A stretch of DNA of 64,000 bases from Corythoichthys intestinalis (lineage: Eukaryota; Chordata; Actinopteri; Syngnathiformes; Syngnathidae): positions 131,501 through 195,500 of the forward strand of contig NC_080416.1 of assembly GCF_030265065.1 (NCBI RefSeq), written 5' to 3'. Within the stretch, counting starts at the first letter, position 1. Each line of letters opens with the position of its first letter. This document shows, piece by piece, positions 1-10,022 of the stretch. Under the pieces are notes generated by a model. The model worked only from the letters and a program-made list of their open reading frames with translations. It ran no database searches and had not been told where the DNA came from. The position numbers were made by a program, and so were the translations under genes.

Positions 1-304
1 GGACTGCGAATGAGTGCGCATGCGTCATACTTGAACGGTCTCAATGGACAAAGGCAGTCTGAACGGGCATGCCAAAAATCAGATATGACGAAAAATTGGA
101 TTTGTGCATTAAGACCTAGCCTAACTATGGGTTAGGGTCTGGCAAGAAAAAAGCTTTTGCGCAAAGGTAGCATGAATGAAGCCACTAGACATCAGAGTTT
201 GTCATTTTGACAGCAATGAAACAACAACAATCAGGTGGACGCCAAAGGTACGCGTTCAGTTTCAGGACAAAGGTCCCTTTTGTCATCCGTGACTTTGGGG
301 GCTC
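1..304. other. Intergenic, no gene seen
   Basis: This stretch lies downstream of the zinc-finger gene stop codon. I see no exon, RNA gene or clear repeat in it, and no AATAAA on the minus strand, so the end of that transcript is not defined here. Confidence 0.5.
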
Positions 305-2472
305 TCAAACAAGCGCGCTCGTCGCTCGGCCGCCGTCTGAGGTCAGGCAAGCGCGGGCGTGCGCCTTGGCGTGCGCTTCCAGCGAGCGCTTCTCCCGGTA
401 GCGCTTGTGGCAGAGGCGGCAGGCGTGCGGCTTTTCGCCCGAGTGCGTCAGCGCGTGGCGCTTGAGGTCCGCCTTCTGCACGAAGCGCTTGGGGCAGTCG
501 GGGCAGGCGAAGGCCCGCTCCTGCCGGTGGAATCGCTCGTGCGTCTCCAGCGAGATCTTCTGGCGGAAGCTCTTTCCGCACAGGCTGCAGACGAAGGCCT
601 TCTCGCCCGAGTGGATCTTGGCGTGCGCCGACAGGTTGCCCGCCTGCCGGAAGCTTTTGCCGCAGGCCGGGCAGGCGTAGGGCTTCTCGCCCGTGTGGAT
701 CCTCTGGTGGACGCGCAGGTGTTGGGCGGTGGCGAAGGTCTTGCCGCAGGCCTCGCAGCCGTGGGTGCGCGGCCCGCCGCCCGCGTGTCGTTTCAGGTGC
801 CGCTTTAGGACCGCCCTCTCGGCAAAGGTCTTGCCGCAGAACTCGCAAATGAAGGGCCGCTCGCCTGTGTGCAGCCTGGCGTGGCGGTTCAGGGCCCTCT
901 TGCCGGGAAAGGCCTTGCCGCACGCTTGGCACGACGACAGCGGCGGCGCCGCCTCGCACGGGAAGGTGCCGTCGTCCCGGATGGGAACGCTAAATTGGGC
1001 GCCGTCGTCCCGGACGGGAACGCTAAATTGGACGCCGTCCCCGAGGTCAGAGCCGGGACGCTCGTCGTTCGGGCGGTCGCCGGGCCCGCATCTTCTGCTG
1101 TCGTCCGCGCCGCCGCTCCGAGGGTTCTAAAGGCACAAAGTCTCGTGTCATTTCGAGCGAGTCTCTGCTTCTTCTGACAAAAATTCAGACCGATTTTTGC
1201 TTTATACAACTAGAAAATGCAATATGTAGATTAAAAAATCATGCATTCTTAGTTGAACCATTTTTGACCGATGTGGAGGCAAAGAGCAGAGCGCGCCACC
1301 TGCGCACGGGGGCGGCGCCGCGCCGTTACGTTTCCCTTTTGATCGAAGAAGCGTTTCCCGCACGCCGGGCACGAGATGGGCCCGCGGCGCGCATCCCTGG
1401 CCCCGCCGGAGGGAAACCCCTCACCGCAGACCCGGCAGGTCCTTCGCTGGGAGCCCGGCGGACGGCCCCGGGCGGGCTCCGCCTCCCGGGCGCGTCCGGC
1501 CACGCGCCGGAGGAGGGAGAAGGACTTCACCTCGCCCGCTTCCCCCGGCTCGGCCTCTGAAAGGGAGGAGACCTACCGTTTGTTACCTTTGCACTCTTGT
1601 CACTGTCAAAATGCCATTTTCATCATCAGCATCAAAAAATGAATCCTGCTTTTAATTACGGGTGATGATCCAATAGCGTGGCTCTTGAAAATGACAGTCT
1701 TTGAATCACGGTAGTGTAGTGCTGCTACTCAAAGTCCAGTATCACGTTTTTACACGATAATGATTTAGGTTTTTAGATGGTAGTTGATATCAGATGTAAA
1801 CACGTGATATTTGCCTTTTTTTCCCCTGAGTGGGAGCAATACGCTTCTGTAGTGAATCACCGGTTGACGTCCAAACCGTTTGAATTTCAACTAGATTGTT
1901 CATCTCTGGCAGGTTAATTGCTGATGCTTTGACACTGATCGAAAGAAATACTGTAAGTTGCATTGAAGTTGGCTCTTTTTATTCTTGTGCTGTCAACTGA
2001 AATGAGTTTTTTCCCCTAGTAGACGTCCAATCCCTGCATTTGAAGTCATAAACATTCATTCGTTCGTTCCCGCTTCGGGGGGGGGGGCTCGCCGCCAATG
2101 AGTAAACGATGAAAATGACGTGGGGGGCTCCCTCCCCCTCCCTCCCTCCCTCCCACATCCGGTGACTCGGACGTCTAGCGCCGTCAACGGCAGCCCAGGT
2201 GTCGAGGACGAGTACTGACCTCCCGCGGGCGCTACGGCTCTCGCTCCCGCCTCGTACTCGCTGAAGATGGGGTCGACGGCGGCGGCGAGGGCGTCGGCGA
2301 GCAGGCGCCTGAGGCGGCGCGCGTCCGGGCTCGGCCGCTCCTCCAGCAGCAGCCGCAGGACGCGCTCGGCCGCCGCCGCCAATTGGCGCTCGACGGCCTC
2401 CCTCAGGCGGCTCTCGGTCGGCGTGGGCCTCGGCCTCTCGTCCTCCTCATCCTCTTCCTTAGCCTCCGCCAT
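305..2472 (-). CDS. C2H2 zinc-finger protein, three coding exons
   Basis: Exons are 2472-2220, 1556-1300 and 1126-305. The phases agree (1 then 0) and give 443 residues. Exon 1 encodes an acidic start (MAEAKEEDEEDERP) and a Leu/Ala-rich amphipathic stretch ending FSEYEAG. This resembles the first exon of many fish zinc-finger genes, where it is thought to mediate protein contacts. Exon 2 carries two CxxC half-fingers (CRVCGEGF and CPACGKRF) with no zinc-binding histidines. Exon 3 begins with an 11-residue repeat (QFSVPVRDDGA, then QFSVPIRDDGT). Seven fingers with TGEKPY-type linkers follow, from about residue 235. A nuclear DNA-binding role follows from the family; the target is unknown. The start was chosen because it opens the conserved N-terminal module. 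No orthologue name can be given. All exons are strongly GC-rich. Confidence 0.82.
968..1036. repeat. 33 bp in-frame coding repeat, two copies
   Basis: A 33 bp unit starts at 968 and again at 1001, with a short partial third copy at 1034. It lies in zinc-finger exon 3 and encodes an 11-residue spacer between the exon start and the finger array. Because 33 is a multiple of three, copy-number change would preserve the frame. Confidence 0.75.
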
Positions 2473-2937
2473 TTTTAGCGCCGCCGAGGTAAACGCGGAC
2501 GCTTCCGGGTTGCTCTTTGAAACGTGACTACGCGCATGCGCGCTAGTAGCAACGTTGCCAGATGATGGGGGTATGATCGTATTTGGGCTACTTTTGGCCA
2601 ACTTTGGAGGTTTTGGAAGAAACACTTTTGATTTGAGGGTTTTTGGTTCCGTTTTAACACTTGTATGTCTCCTCTACACCTTGAACTTTAGCTGCACGGC
2701 ATCCAGTAGCATCTTTTTATTTTTTGCTAGAATTATATATGGCGTTTTTGCGCCCCTCAGCGCCTGGAGCTGTGAACTGCATGTCATTTCTGATTTGGAG
2801 GTACGAATTCAACAATAATTTGAAAAATGACGTGTTCATCCATTTTATTTCTTGTTGGTGTTTTGTCATATATTCTGGGGTTTTGACTGGTCTCCAGTGG
2901 ATTTCTTTCTGCTGTTGACAACAATAGTAAATAGTGT

Positions 2938-3052
2938 TGTTCTCCTCATATCGCGCTTTTCCACCTTTCAAGGCCATCATCAGGGCAGAGTATCTAACCC
3001 ACAGCCTCTTGGTTGGGGCACAACTACTCTACCACTGAGCCACGCCATCAAC
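2938..3052 (-). repeat. tRNA-derived SINE-like fragment
   Basis: On the minus strand the sequence reads GGCGTGGCTCAGTGGTAGAG, a tRNA-like A box. A GTGGGTTAGATAC segment resembling a B box follows. The tail, AAGGTGGAAAAGCGCGATAT, is typical of fish SINEs. It is not a functional tRNA: it has no complete cloverleaf. I could not fix its ends or a target duplication. Confidence 0.55.
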
Positions 3053-3787
3053 AATGGCAATATTCTTTTTCCAGAATGACAATATTGAGCCGATTTGAAA
3101 CGCTAAGTTGTACTTCAAGTCAGTGATTTCTGTTTACATATATGATTAATTGTTCAATATTCTGTGCATGGAAATGGCAATAAAATAGGCTGAGCCTTTT
3201 CATCTCCTGATTCCCATCTCCCACTTTTGATTTTTTCCCTCCTGGTTATCAAAATTTGGATCGAGTTGAAGGCAAACATCTTATCTTGAAGGCGAGGTTG
3301 TCATTTGGGCTGTTTTTTTAAAAATGTATTTTTATTGGACTGGGCGAATGTTACGGTGCGACCGAGTTTCTTTCCCACCTAGCAACCGTGCGCTCGATGA
3401 CGATGAAAGAACTTCTCGACTTTACGGTCGACCTCAAGTTTAGAATAAAGACAATGAAAACTTCCAATGGTTTCAAAATAAAAACAACTTGATTTTCTCT
3501 ATCAATGTGAGAAGAAAACACAGCATCTGGACTTTGATTTCTTTTTATTATCTCGTCGCCTGCCGTTGACACCGACGCGCGTCGGCTTCATTTCAACCGC
3601 AAACGCTCCTCTTTCGGCGGCGGCGATCTGTTTGGACCGGGAGGGTTAGTCCATGTAGATTGGACATCCGTTAGCGTCAAGTATAACAAAGACAAAAGAA
3701 AGATTGCTACGTGAATTCCTCAGTGTCCGTCAACATTGGTGTAATGCCAGAGCAGCACACGTGGAGTTTATTAGGGTAAAAACCATG
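3053..3787. other. Intergenic, no gene seen
   Basis: The stretch is AT-rich and lies between the SINE-like fragment and the 3' end of cibar1. It holds no supported exon. The part next to 3788 probably includes the cibar1 3' UTR, with minus-strand AATAAA motifs at 3767-3772 and 3544-3549. Confidence 0.5.
3767..3772 (-). terminator. cibar1 polyadenylation signal candidate
   Basis: AATAAA reads on the minus strand 16 bases past the cibar1 stop codon. A second AATAAA at 3544-3549 is an alternative. This is a motif match only. Confidence 0.4.
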
Positions 3788-6486
3788 TCATCGAGTTTCC
3801 TCCTCAGACTCTTCTTCTTCCTCCTCCTCCTCCTCGTCCTCTTCTTCTTCTTCCTCTTCTTCCGATTCTCCCTCTTCTCCGGCCGGCCGGCCCAAGGCCC
3901 TCTGCGGCGAAGGCGAGCGACGGCATTAAAAGACGGGCGGCGGCCGTAGCCGGCGGGCAAACTCTACCTGGAGCGCCACCGTCGAGGTCAGGAAGGAGGA
4001 GGCGGTCCCGTCCAAAGACGCGCGAGAGTTGGCGCGCGGCGGGTAGTCGGGCGGACGCAGCGAGCTCCTGAACACCTGAAAAGAGGCGGCAACGGTCAGG
4101 GCTTTTCCCGGCTCTACGAGCGCGTGGCCGCCAACCTCCAGGTCGTCCTCCTCGTCCACGCCGTCCATGCTCTGGTAGGCCAGCGTGTAGAGCTCCAAGG
4201 CTTTGGCGTGGAAGGTCATCTCCACGCACGCAAAATCGCACAGGATCCTCTGAATGGGGAGCGAGCGATGAGCGACGCGCGATCGAGCGAGGACGGCCGC
4301 AGTCCCACCTTGATGTCTTGAATCTTTTGCTTCTCAAAGTCGTCGATGGTCTCCTCCAGCTGGCGCGTGGTGCGCGCGGCGTCTACGGTGGCTCGCTGCA
4401 ACTCGCTCTCGGCCTGACGCACACCATCATCATCATCATCATCACGGCGTCACACATGTCACGCAAGAGCGCCGACGACACACCTGGGACTGGAGGCGGG
4501 GTTCAGGAAAGGGGCCCCGGAGCCGCCAAAGCGCACGGGCGAGAAAAAAAATAAAATAAAGGATACGATGACTTGCCGGTCGCCCGGGTTTCGCTGTCGA
4601 GTTCGTTCCAGCTGCTCCATCTTTCTGGACTCGTGCTTCCTGGCGCCGCAGGCCACCTTCACGTCCTCCTGCGCCACGGCGCCGTCAAGGTCGCCCGACT
4701 AAACGCTAAGCCGACGGCGCCACTCACCCGTTTCCGCCGCACCAGCGCGCCGTAGCCTTTGAGCGGCTCGATGACTTTGGCTTCCAGTCGCTCCACCTGT
4801 AAGCGGGCAGAAGGGACGGGTCGGGACGTGCGGATCGGCGACGGACGCGCAGCTGTCGCCGATCGGAGGGGACGGACCTGGGCTTGCCGGTAGTCCTGAA
4901 TCTTGGCCAGGTGTTCGGCGTAACACTTCACGCTTTTCTTGAGCCCCGGCGTCTCGGTGTCGGCGTAGTCGGCGATCTCTCGCACCAGCGCGTCGGCCTC
5001 GTCGCGCAGCTTGGCGGTCTTGCGGCCGTACGCGGCGAACATGGCGCACAGCTCGCCAAAGTGTTTTTTAACATTGCTAATGTTCTCCCGGATCCTCTTG
5101 GTCTGATTGTCCCTGAAAACAAACGCGACGGTCACGGCCTCCGACGCAATGGGGGTCCTCGGTTGTCGTAGTGGTTAGCTTGTTTTTTTAACCGGCTCTG
5201 ATGGTTAGCATCATATTCAAATAATGGTGTGAGCAGTTAATGTAGTGGTTTGAAGGGGGACTATAGTTGGTTTACCATTCAAATGCTGTGGTTTAAGAAG
5301 CTAAACACATTAGGAAACCTGTGAATGTTGACTATATGTTATTCACCAGATAATACTGTAAATGTATGCACAACTGCACGTGAGCCCCAAAAAAGTATTT
5401 GATTTCATTTCTTGTGCTCTCTAACGGGGGCCCCTGTAGCAGTCAACACATCTGAGACAACTAGACACGAGTAGAATCTTCCACATTTTCCTTGTTATCG
5501 TTTGTGATGTTAAACTAATATTCTCTTGCACATGTTTATTGCTGTGCACCTTCAACGGGTTCGATACCGATGTTCTGCCAAAATCTCCTACATCGGCGAA
5601 AGGTCTACATTAATCAAATTTGACACCTAAAGTACTACCGTGTGCTCTAAACTTGTTTTGTTTCGATGCATACAGGCAGAACGTACTAAAAATGCCTTAA
5701 GAAAATACTTAGTGTAGTTCAAATATCAAATAAGGACAGTTTAAATACGTACTTGACTAGTGTGGTCAACTGCTTCAAAGCTAACACAAAACAACACAAT
5801 GGTTAAAAGTATTAGAGGGTAATACAATCAAAAAGTATCTTTGAGGCAATGAAACGCTTGTAAAAAACGAAATAAAACCAAAAATAGTGAGTACTCGCCG
5901 CTTGCACATGTGCGCATGCATCCGGATGGTTGCGCAAGCGCACTGAACATTGTGTAGTAAGGAATGGCCGAACACCGGTAATAAATGTATCATTCTTAGC
6001 AAATACTGTGTTTTGGTTGTGCTAAGTATACGTCATGCGCTATATCTTGTGGGTCAACTGTTGCCGTTTTTTTTTTTGTGATTGTATGTTTTTCTGTGTG
6101 TCTTATCTCCCAGGGCACAGTGTAGGCTAGGAACGCCACTGCTCCAACGTGCTTGAAATAAACAGCGCTGTTCTTCTACAATACATCTAGGCAAGCAAAC
6201 GGCAAACGAAAATGGCACATGAACTTATTTTCAAAAACATCGTTGTTGTTTAAACGTGCGTGCGCTGTTAACACAAAAATAATACTGATGGAGTGCGATT
6301 TGGAGTCCAGGGTGACTGCCGAAGCCAAATGACGATTCGCATTTTTCCTTCGCTTGCGAGGTTCGACGCGTTAGCGAGACGCGGCTAATTAGCTCGGCGA
6401 ACACCGACGGCCTTCCCTTGAAACAAACGCCAAAACAATGACGGGAAAAAAAGTTACCTCGTTCGCGCATCGGGAGTTCGAATCAT
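3788..6486 (-). CDS. cibar1: CBY1-interacting BAR domain protein 1
   Basis: Eight exons: 6486-6458, 5112-4878, 4796-4728, 4668-4573, 4413-4309, 4249-4136, 4075-3968 and 3901-3788. Phases agree and total 289 codons plus stop, the length of human CIBAR1 (FAM92A). The conceptual protein keeps family blocks such as KKHFGELCAMFAAYGRKTAK, DYRQAQVERLEAKV, QLERTRQRNP and EEDDLEVFRSSL. Residues 10-220 form the BAR-like helical domain, which in relatives binds membranes with Chibby at the ciliary base. The C-terminus is a long Glu tract ending SEEETR. Residue identity favours CIBAR1 over CIBAR2. The start MIRTPDART was chosen because it gives the phase 2 junction that exon 2 needs; the in-frame-looking ATG at 6470 does not. 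The exon 4 donor could lie 6 bases further on, adding two residues. Confidence 0.9.
4421..4444. repeat. (ATC)n microsatellite in cibar1 intron
   Basis: A short run of CATCATCATCATCATCATC just upstream of the exon 5 acceptor of cibar1. It lies where a polypyrimidine tract would normally sit. Confidence 0.7.
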
Positions 6487-6689
6487 TTCTGCCGAGAAAC
6501 GAGAAGTAAAAAGAAAAGTCCACGGGCGGGCGGACGTCACTCACGCCGAACGAACGAAACAAATGAAGACAAACGTCGCTAGCTTGCAGGCGTTTCCATG
6601 GAGTTAGTTCGCTGCGTTTTGGACACAGCCAAAAGTTGGAATTTTAAGTATCTGTCGGAAGACAACGGGGCCCCGGCCAGACACGACGT

Positions 6690-6709
6690 GAAAGAAAACG
6701 AAACGAAAG
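6690..6709 (+). promoter_or_regulatory. ISRE/IRF-like element upstream of MHC class I
   Basis: The sequence GAAAGAAAACGAAACGAAAG contains overlapping GAAANNGAAA motifs, the interferon-stimulated response element pattern bound by IRF factors. It lies about 340 bases upstream of the MHC class I ATG and about 200 bases upstream of the divergent cibar1 start. Interferon control of class I genes is established in vertebrates; its use here is inferred. Confidence 0.5.
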
Positions 6710-7045
6710 TCAGGAAAAAGTCGACTAGTGCAAACAAAATTAAAAGAAAGCGGTTCGAACAAAGTCCTCGCGACGACGATGACTGTCGAGTCCAGCTCCT
6801 TTCACAGAGAATTTGTCAAAATCGGGGCAAGAAAACGAGGCCCAACCACAAAGCAAGAAGGATCTGAAGTTTCCGATCAGCAGTGAACGCGACGTGATGA
6901 GATGGAAGGAGGGGAGGAGCTATCTTGACAGTCTTGAGGAACGGAGTCAAAGGACGGACGGACGGACAATCGATCGATCGACGTTTCTCAGCAGGAATTC
7001 AATCCGTTTCAGGGTTTTGGACGACTTCATGTGATTGGGAAAAAG

Positions 7046-9439
7046 ATGAAGATGTTTGTCATCTTCTTGGTTTTCTTGAACTATGCTCCGTTCATCTCAA
7101 ACACAGGTAAGTTGGGTCTCACCTCAAATGTAAAGTGAAAATACAAAAAAAAACATTTTGATTGTTGATTTTGAAGCGAAATGTGGCACCAAAAGTCAGT
7201 CAACAATGTGTGAGCGCTGATTTTGTGAGAAACAGAAACAGAAAGGCGAGGAAGGCAACTGCTGAACGCGCGCGTGCGTGCGTCAGGTCGGGCCAGCTTT
7301 TTCTGTGCGCGCGACAGGTGAGTTGACTGTCAGCTCGCAGATGAGTGCGAGTGGCATTGGGAGTCAGCCCAAAATAACACTCTTTATTTTTTTCACCGCT
7401 GAATGGAGGCGTGTCACTTTGTCAAACGCGACTTTGGAAGAATAGCTCGAGAATTTGATGACAAGTGTCAGAAGGCTCCATCGGTTCTGTATTAAATGAA
7501 GTCTTTGAGATGCAGAGTACAAAATCCAAAAAAGAGCGGGCTTTCCTATAACACCTAACCTAGAGAAAGGCAATTTCTTCTTCACGTGTCGACAGAGACT
7601 CACAGCCTGATGTACATCTACACGGGGCTGTCGCAAGGGGCGCTGCGGCTGCCGGGCGCGCGGGAGTTCACCGCCATGGGCGTGCTGGACGGTCAGGTCA
7701 TCGACTACTACGACAGCGGGGTCGAGAAGAAGGTCCCCAAGCAGGCGTGGATGGAAAGTCAGATGAGTGCCAACTACTGGAAGCAGGGCAGCCTGTCCAG
7801 GAGGAGCAAGCAGGAGTGGTTCAGGGTCAACGTGGACATCCTGCTCCAACGCATGGGACACAACCGCTCGGGTAGGGCCGTTTGCCCCTCGTCCAACTGG
7901 CCGGCCGGCCGGCTCGCTCTCTAACGCTTTGGCTCGGCCCCCCAGACGTGCACGTCCTCCAGTGGCGGCACGGCTGCCGCGGTGACCTGCGGCCCGACGG
8001 AGCGGTGGCCTTCCGCGGCGGCGTGGACTCCTACAGCTACGACGGCTCGGACTTCCTGTCCTTCCACCACGAGCGCTCCGAGTGGGTGGCGACGGCGGCG
8101 GCCGCGCAAGAGACCAAAAGGAAGTGGGACGATGTGCCCAACCTCAAGGATTACACCCGCGCGTACCTGGACAAAGAGTGCGTCACCTGGATGAGCCGCT
8201 TTCTGGGCTACCGGAGCGACCGGGCGCGGCCTCCGCGTAAGTACGCCGTCCATCCGCCCGCTTTTAGTCGGGCCAAATTCTCGTCTCGGTCGGACGGCCG
8301 ATCGGTAGCCGCGTGTGATTGTAAGTCTCCGTTTTTGTCCTTCAGCGCCGCCGTCCGTCGTCATGTTCGCTAAAAAGACGCGCTCCGAGAGCGGCACGGC
8401 GCTGCTGAGTTGCCACGCCAGCGGCTTCCCCTTCAAGGACGTCAGTCTGGAGATCCGGCGCGACGGACGCACGCTGCTTGCGGAGGACGGCGTGGCGTCC
8501 ACGGGCGTGCGACCCAACCATGACTGGACCTTCCAAAGGCGGGACGGCGTGGAGGTTCTCCAAACGGACCGCGCCCGCTTCACCTGCGTTCTACGACATC
8601 CGCCGTCCGGCCTTCGCGTGGAAACGCTTTGGGGTGAGGAGGCGAGCGTGAGCGCATTTTTGACGCCGCCGCCGCGAACTATGAAATTGGCGTAACGGTC
8701 TCCGTATACGTTTTCCCTCTAGACGGCGAGGTTTGTGGCCGGTCCGCCGTGACCGTGGCCACGGCGGCGGGTCTGGGCGCGACGGCGCTCCTGGTCGCCG
8801 TTTCGGTCGCCGTGCTGGTGTGGCGCCGCTGCAAGAAAGGCAAAGGAGGCGCTAGGTGGCCGTGGAAACGGCCGATCCGTCGGATGCGTAATGACGGTGA
8901 TGTTGTCGTCGTTGCGGGAAAGGATGTTAACTGCCAACTAGGTAATGACCTCGCACTCCTTTATCCTTGAATTCATTCAGTGCTGTACTGAAGCGTGTTG
9001 CTGCCACGCACACACAAATTCCAGTATCAGGTTTTTCCATGTTGTTGATGTTATGTCAAACTATTGTGTAGAAAGGCGCAATGCATAAGATGCACACACT
9101 TGAAATTGAGCGTACCACGCATATGCCGTGTTTTACGTCCGTCGACGCGAGCGCTCTTGAACTCCCGCGGTCTTTCATTCCCTTCGCAGACAGCCTGACG
9201 GGATCGGGCCGGATTTCCGACTCTTCTCTCTCCTCCGATTCAGGTAAGTAGACCACGGGAAGCGCGCAGAGGGCGACGACAACAGCTAGTTCGCGCTAAG
9301 TCTTTGTGTCTCGGCAGGCGTGGGGTCTGCGGAGAACGGCGCCGAGGTGAGAATGTCGACGGTAACGGACGCCGACGATCCGCGACTAACAATTTCCGCT
9401 CCTCCGCAGCACGCGGAAAAGCTGTTGACCGCCGAATGA
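7046..9439 (+). CDS. MHC class I heavy chain, probable teleost Z lineage
   Basis: Eight exons: 7046-7106, 7596-7871, 7946-8236, 8346-8633, 8723-8941, 9190-9243, 9318-9346 and 9410-9439, coding 415 residues. Nearly all junctions are phase 1, as in class I genes. Exon 1 is a signal peptide ([18 protein letters not shown]). Alpha-1 begins [11 protein letters not shown] and ends with an N-glycosylation site (NRS). Alpha-2 has the HGC and KEC cysteines and TKRKWDD. Alpha-3 is an Ig domain with LLSCHASGF and FTCVLRH. A membrane helix lies at about residues 315-336, followed by [10 protein letters not shown] and a tail from three small exons. Blocks such as [16 protein letters not shown] and [11 protein letters not shown] resemble the Z lineage as I recall it. 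Peptide-anchor positions Y7, Y59, R84, T143, K146, W147 and Y159 are kept; 171 is Phe. It should pair with beta-2-microglobulin at the surface. Exon 5 could instead end at 8855, but only the 8941 donor keeps phase. Confidence 0.88.
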
Positions 9440-9630
9440 GCGACGGCTTGGAACGGGACGGGCCGATACCAGTGGAATTTTTGTCTTCCTTTGAACACTT
9501 TTGTGGAGAAATTCTCATTGATTTTTTGTTTTAACTCTGACAGGGCACTCATTTAGTTCACCGTCTGCTACGGACACCGCCAGACGGCCAATCTATTTGG
9601 AGCAGAACTGAGCGTTCCTACGCAGCCGCC

Positions 9631-10022
9631 CAGATAGCAGAGCGACACTGAATAAACGTTCATCAGCATGGTCGACATGGAAATTTTCGACGTCAAGTGA
9701 CGTTGAAACAAACTTGTTCTATGGTATGTCAGGCGACGGTTGGGTTAACATTGTTTTATAGTTGATGAACTAATGTTGACAAATAGTTGATTTCCGATTG
9801 ACCGGGAAATATGATCGGAAAGTCATTGCGTTATGGATGAGCGGGAGTTTTGGTCCAAAACATAACATTGATTCAGCGTTGTTCCAATATTATTAATAAT
9901 CGAAATGACGTTTGGCTTTCGTAAGGATTTCAACGTTGAAACAACATTAATTGAGGACGCAAAAGTGACGTTGATTCAATAATATAAGATGGACATCTTT
10001 TCAATGTCGGTCTGCTATCTAG
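9631..10022. mobile_element. MITE with about 22 bp terminal inverted repeats
   Basis: The left end (AGATAGCAGAGCGACACTGA) matches the reverse complement of the right end (TAGATAGCAGACCGACATTG) with few mismatches. The roughly 390 bp interior is built of repeated AACGTTGAAACAA-like motifs and has no coding capacity. It is a non-autonomous DNA transposon; I cannot name its superfamily with confidence. It starts 192 bases after the MHC class I stop codon. Confidence 0.65.
9651..9656 (+). terminator. MHC class I polyadenylation signal candidate
   Basis: This is an AATAAA about 210 bases past the MHC class I stop, inside the left end of the MITE. It is the first canonical signal after the stop. 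Confidence 0.5.

Noticed and set aside
231-959. Alternative 242-codon frame across the zinc-finger exon
   Set aside because: A shadow of the real frame; only the other frame gives seven regular C2H2 fingers.
2985-3052. Functional tRNA gene on the minus strand
   Set aside because: Only A-box-like and B-box-like stretches are present, joined to a SINE tail; no complete cloverleaf or anticodon arm.
3730-3960. Lys/Arg- or Leu/Phe-rich open frames around the cibar1 last exon
   Set aside because: They are other-frame readings of the GAA/GAG-rich Glu tract of cibar1.
6598-6867. Small open frame upstream of MHC class I as a separate gene
   Set aside because: It overlaps the ISRE-like motif, has no homology, and lies in the intergenic promoter region.
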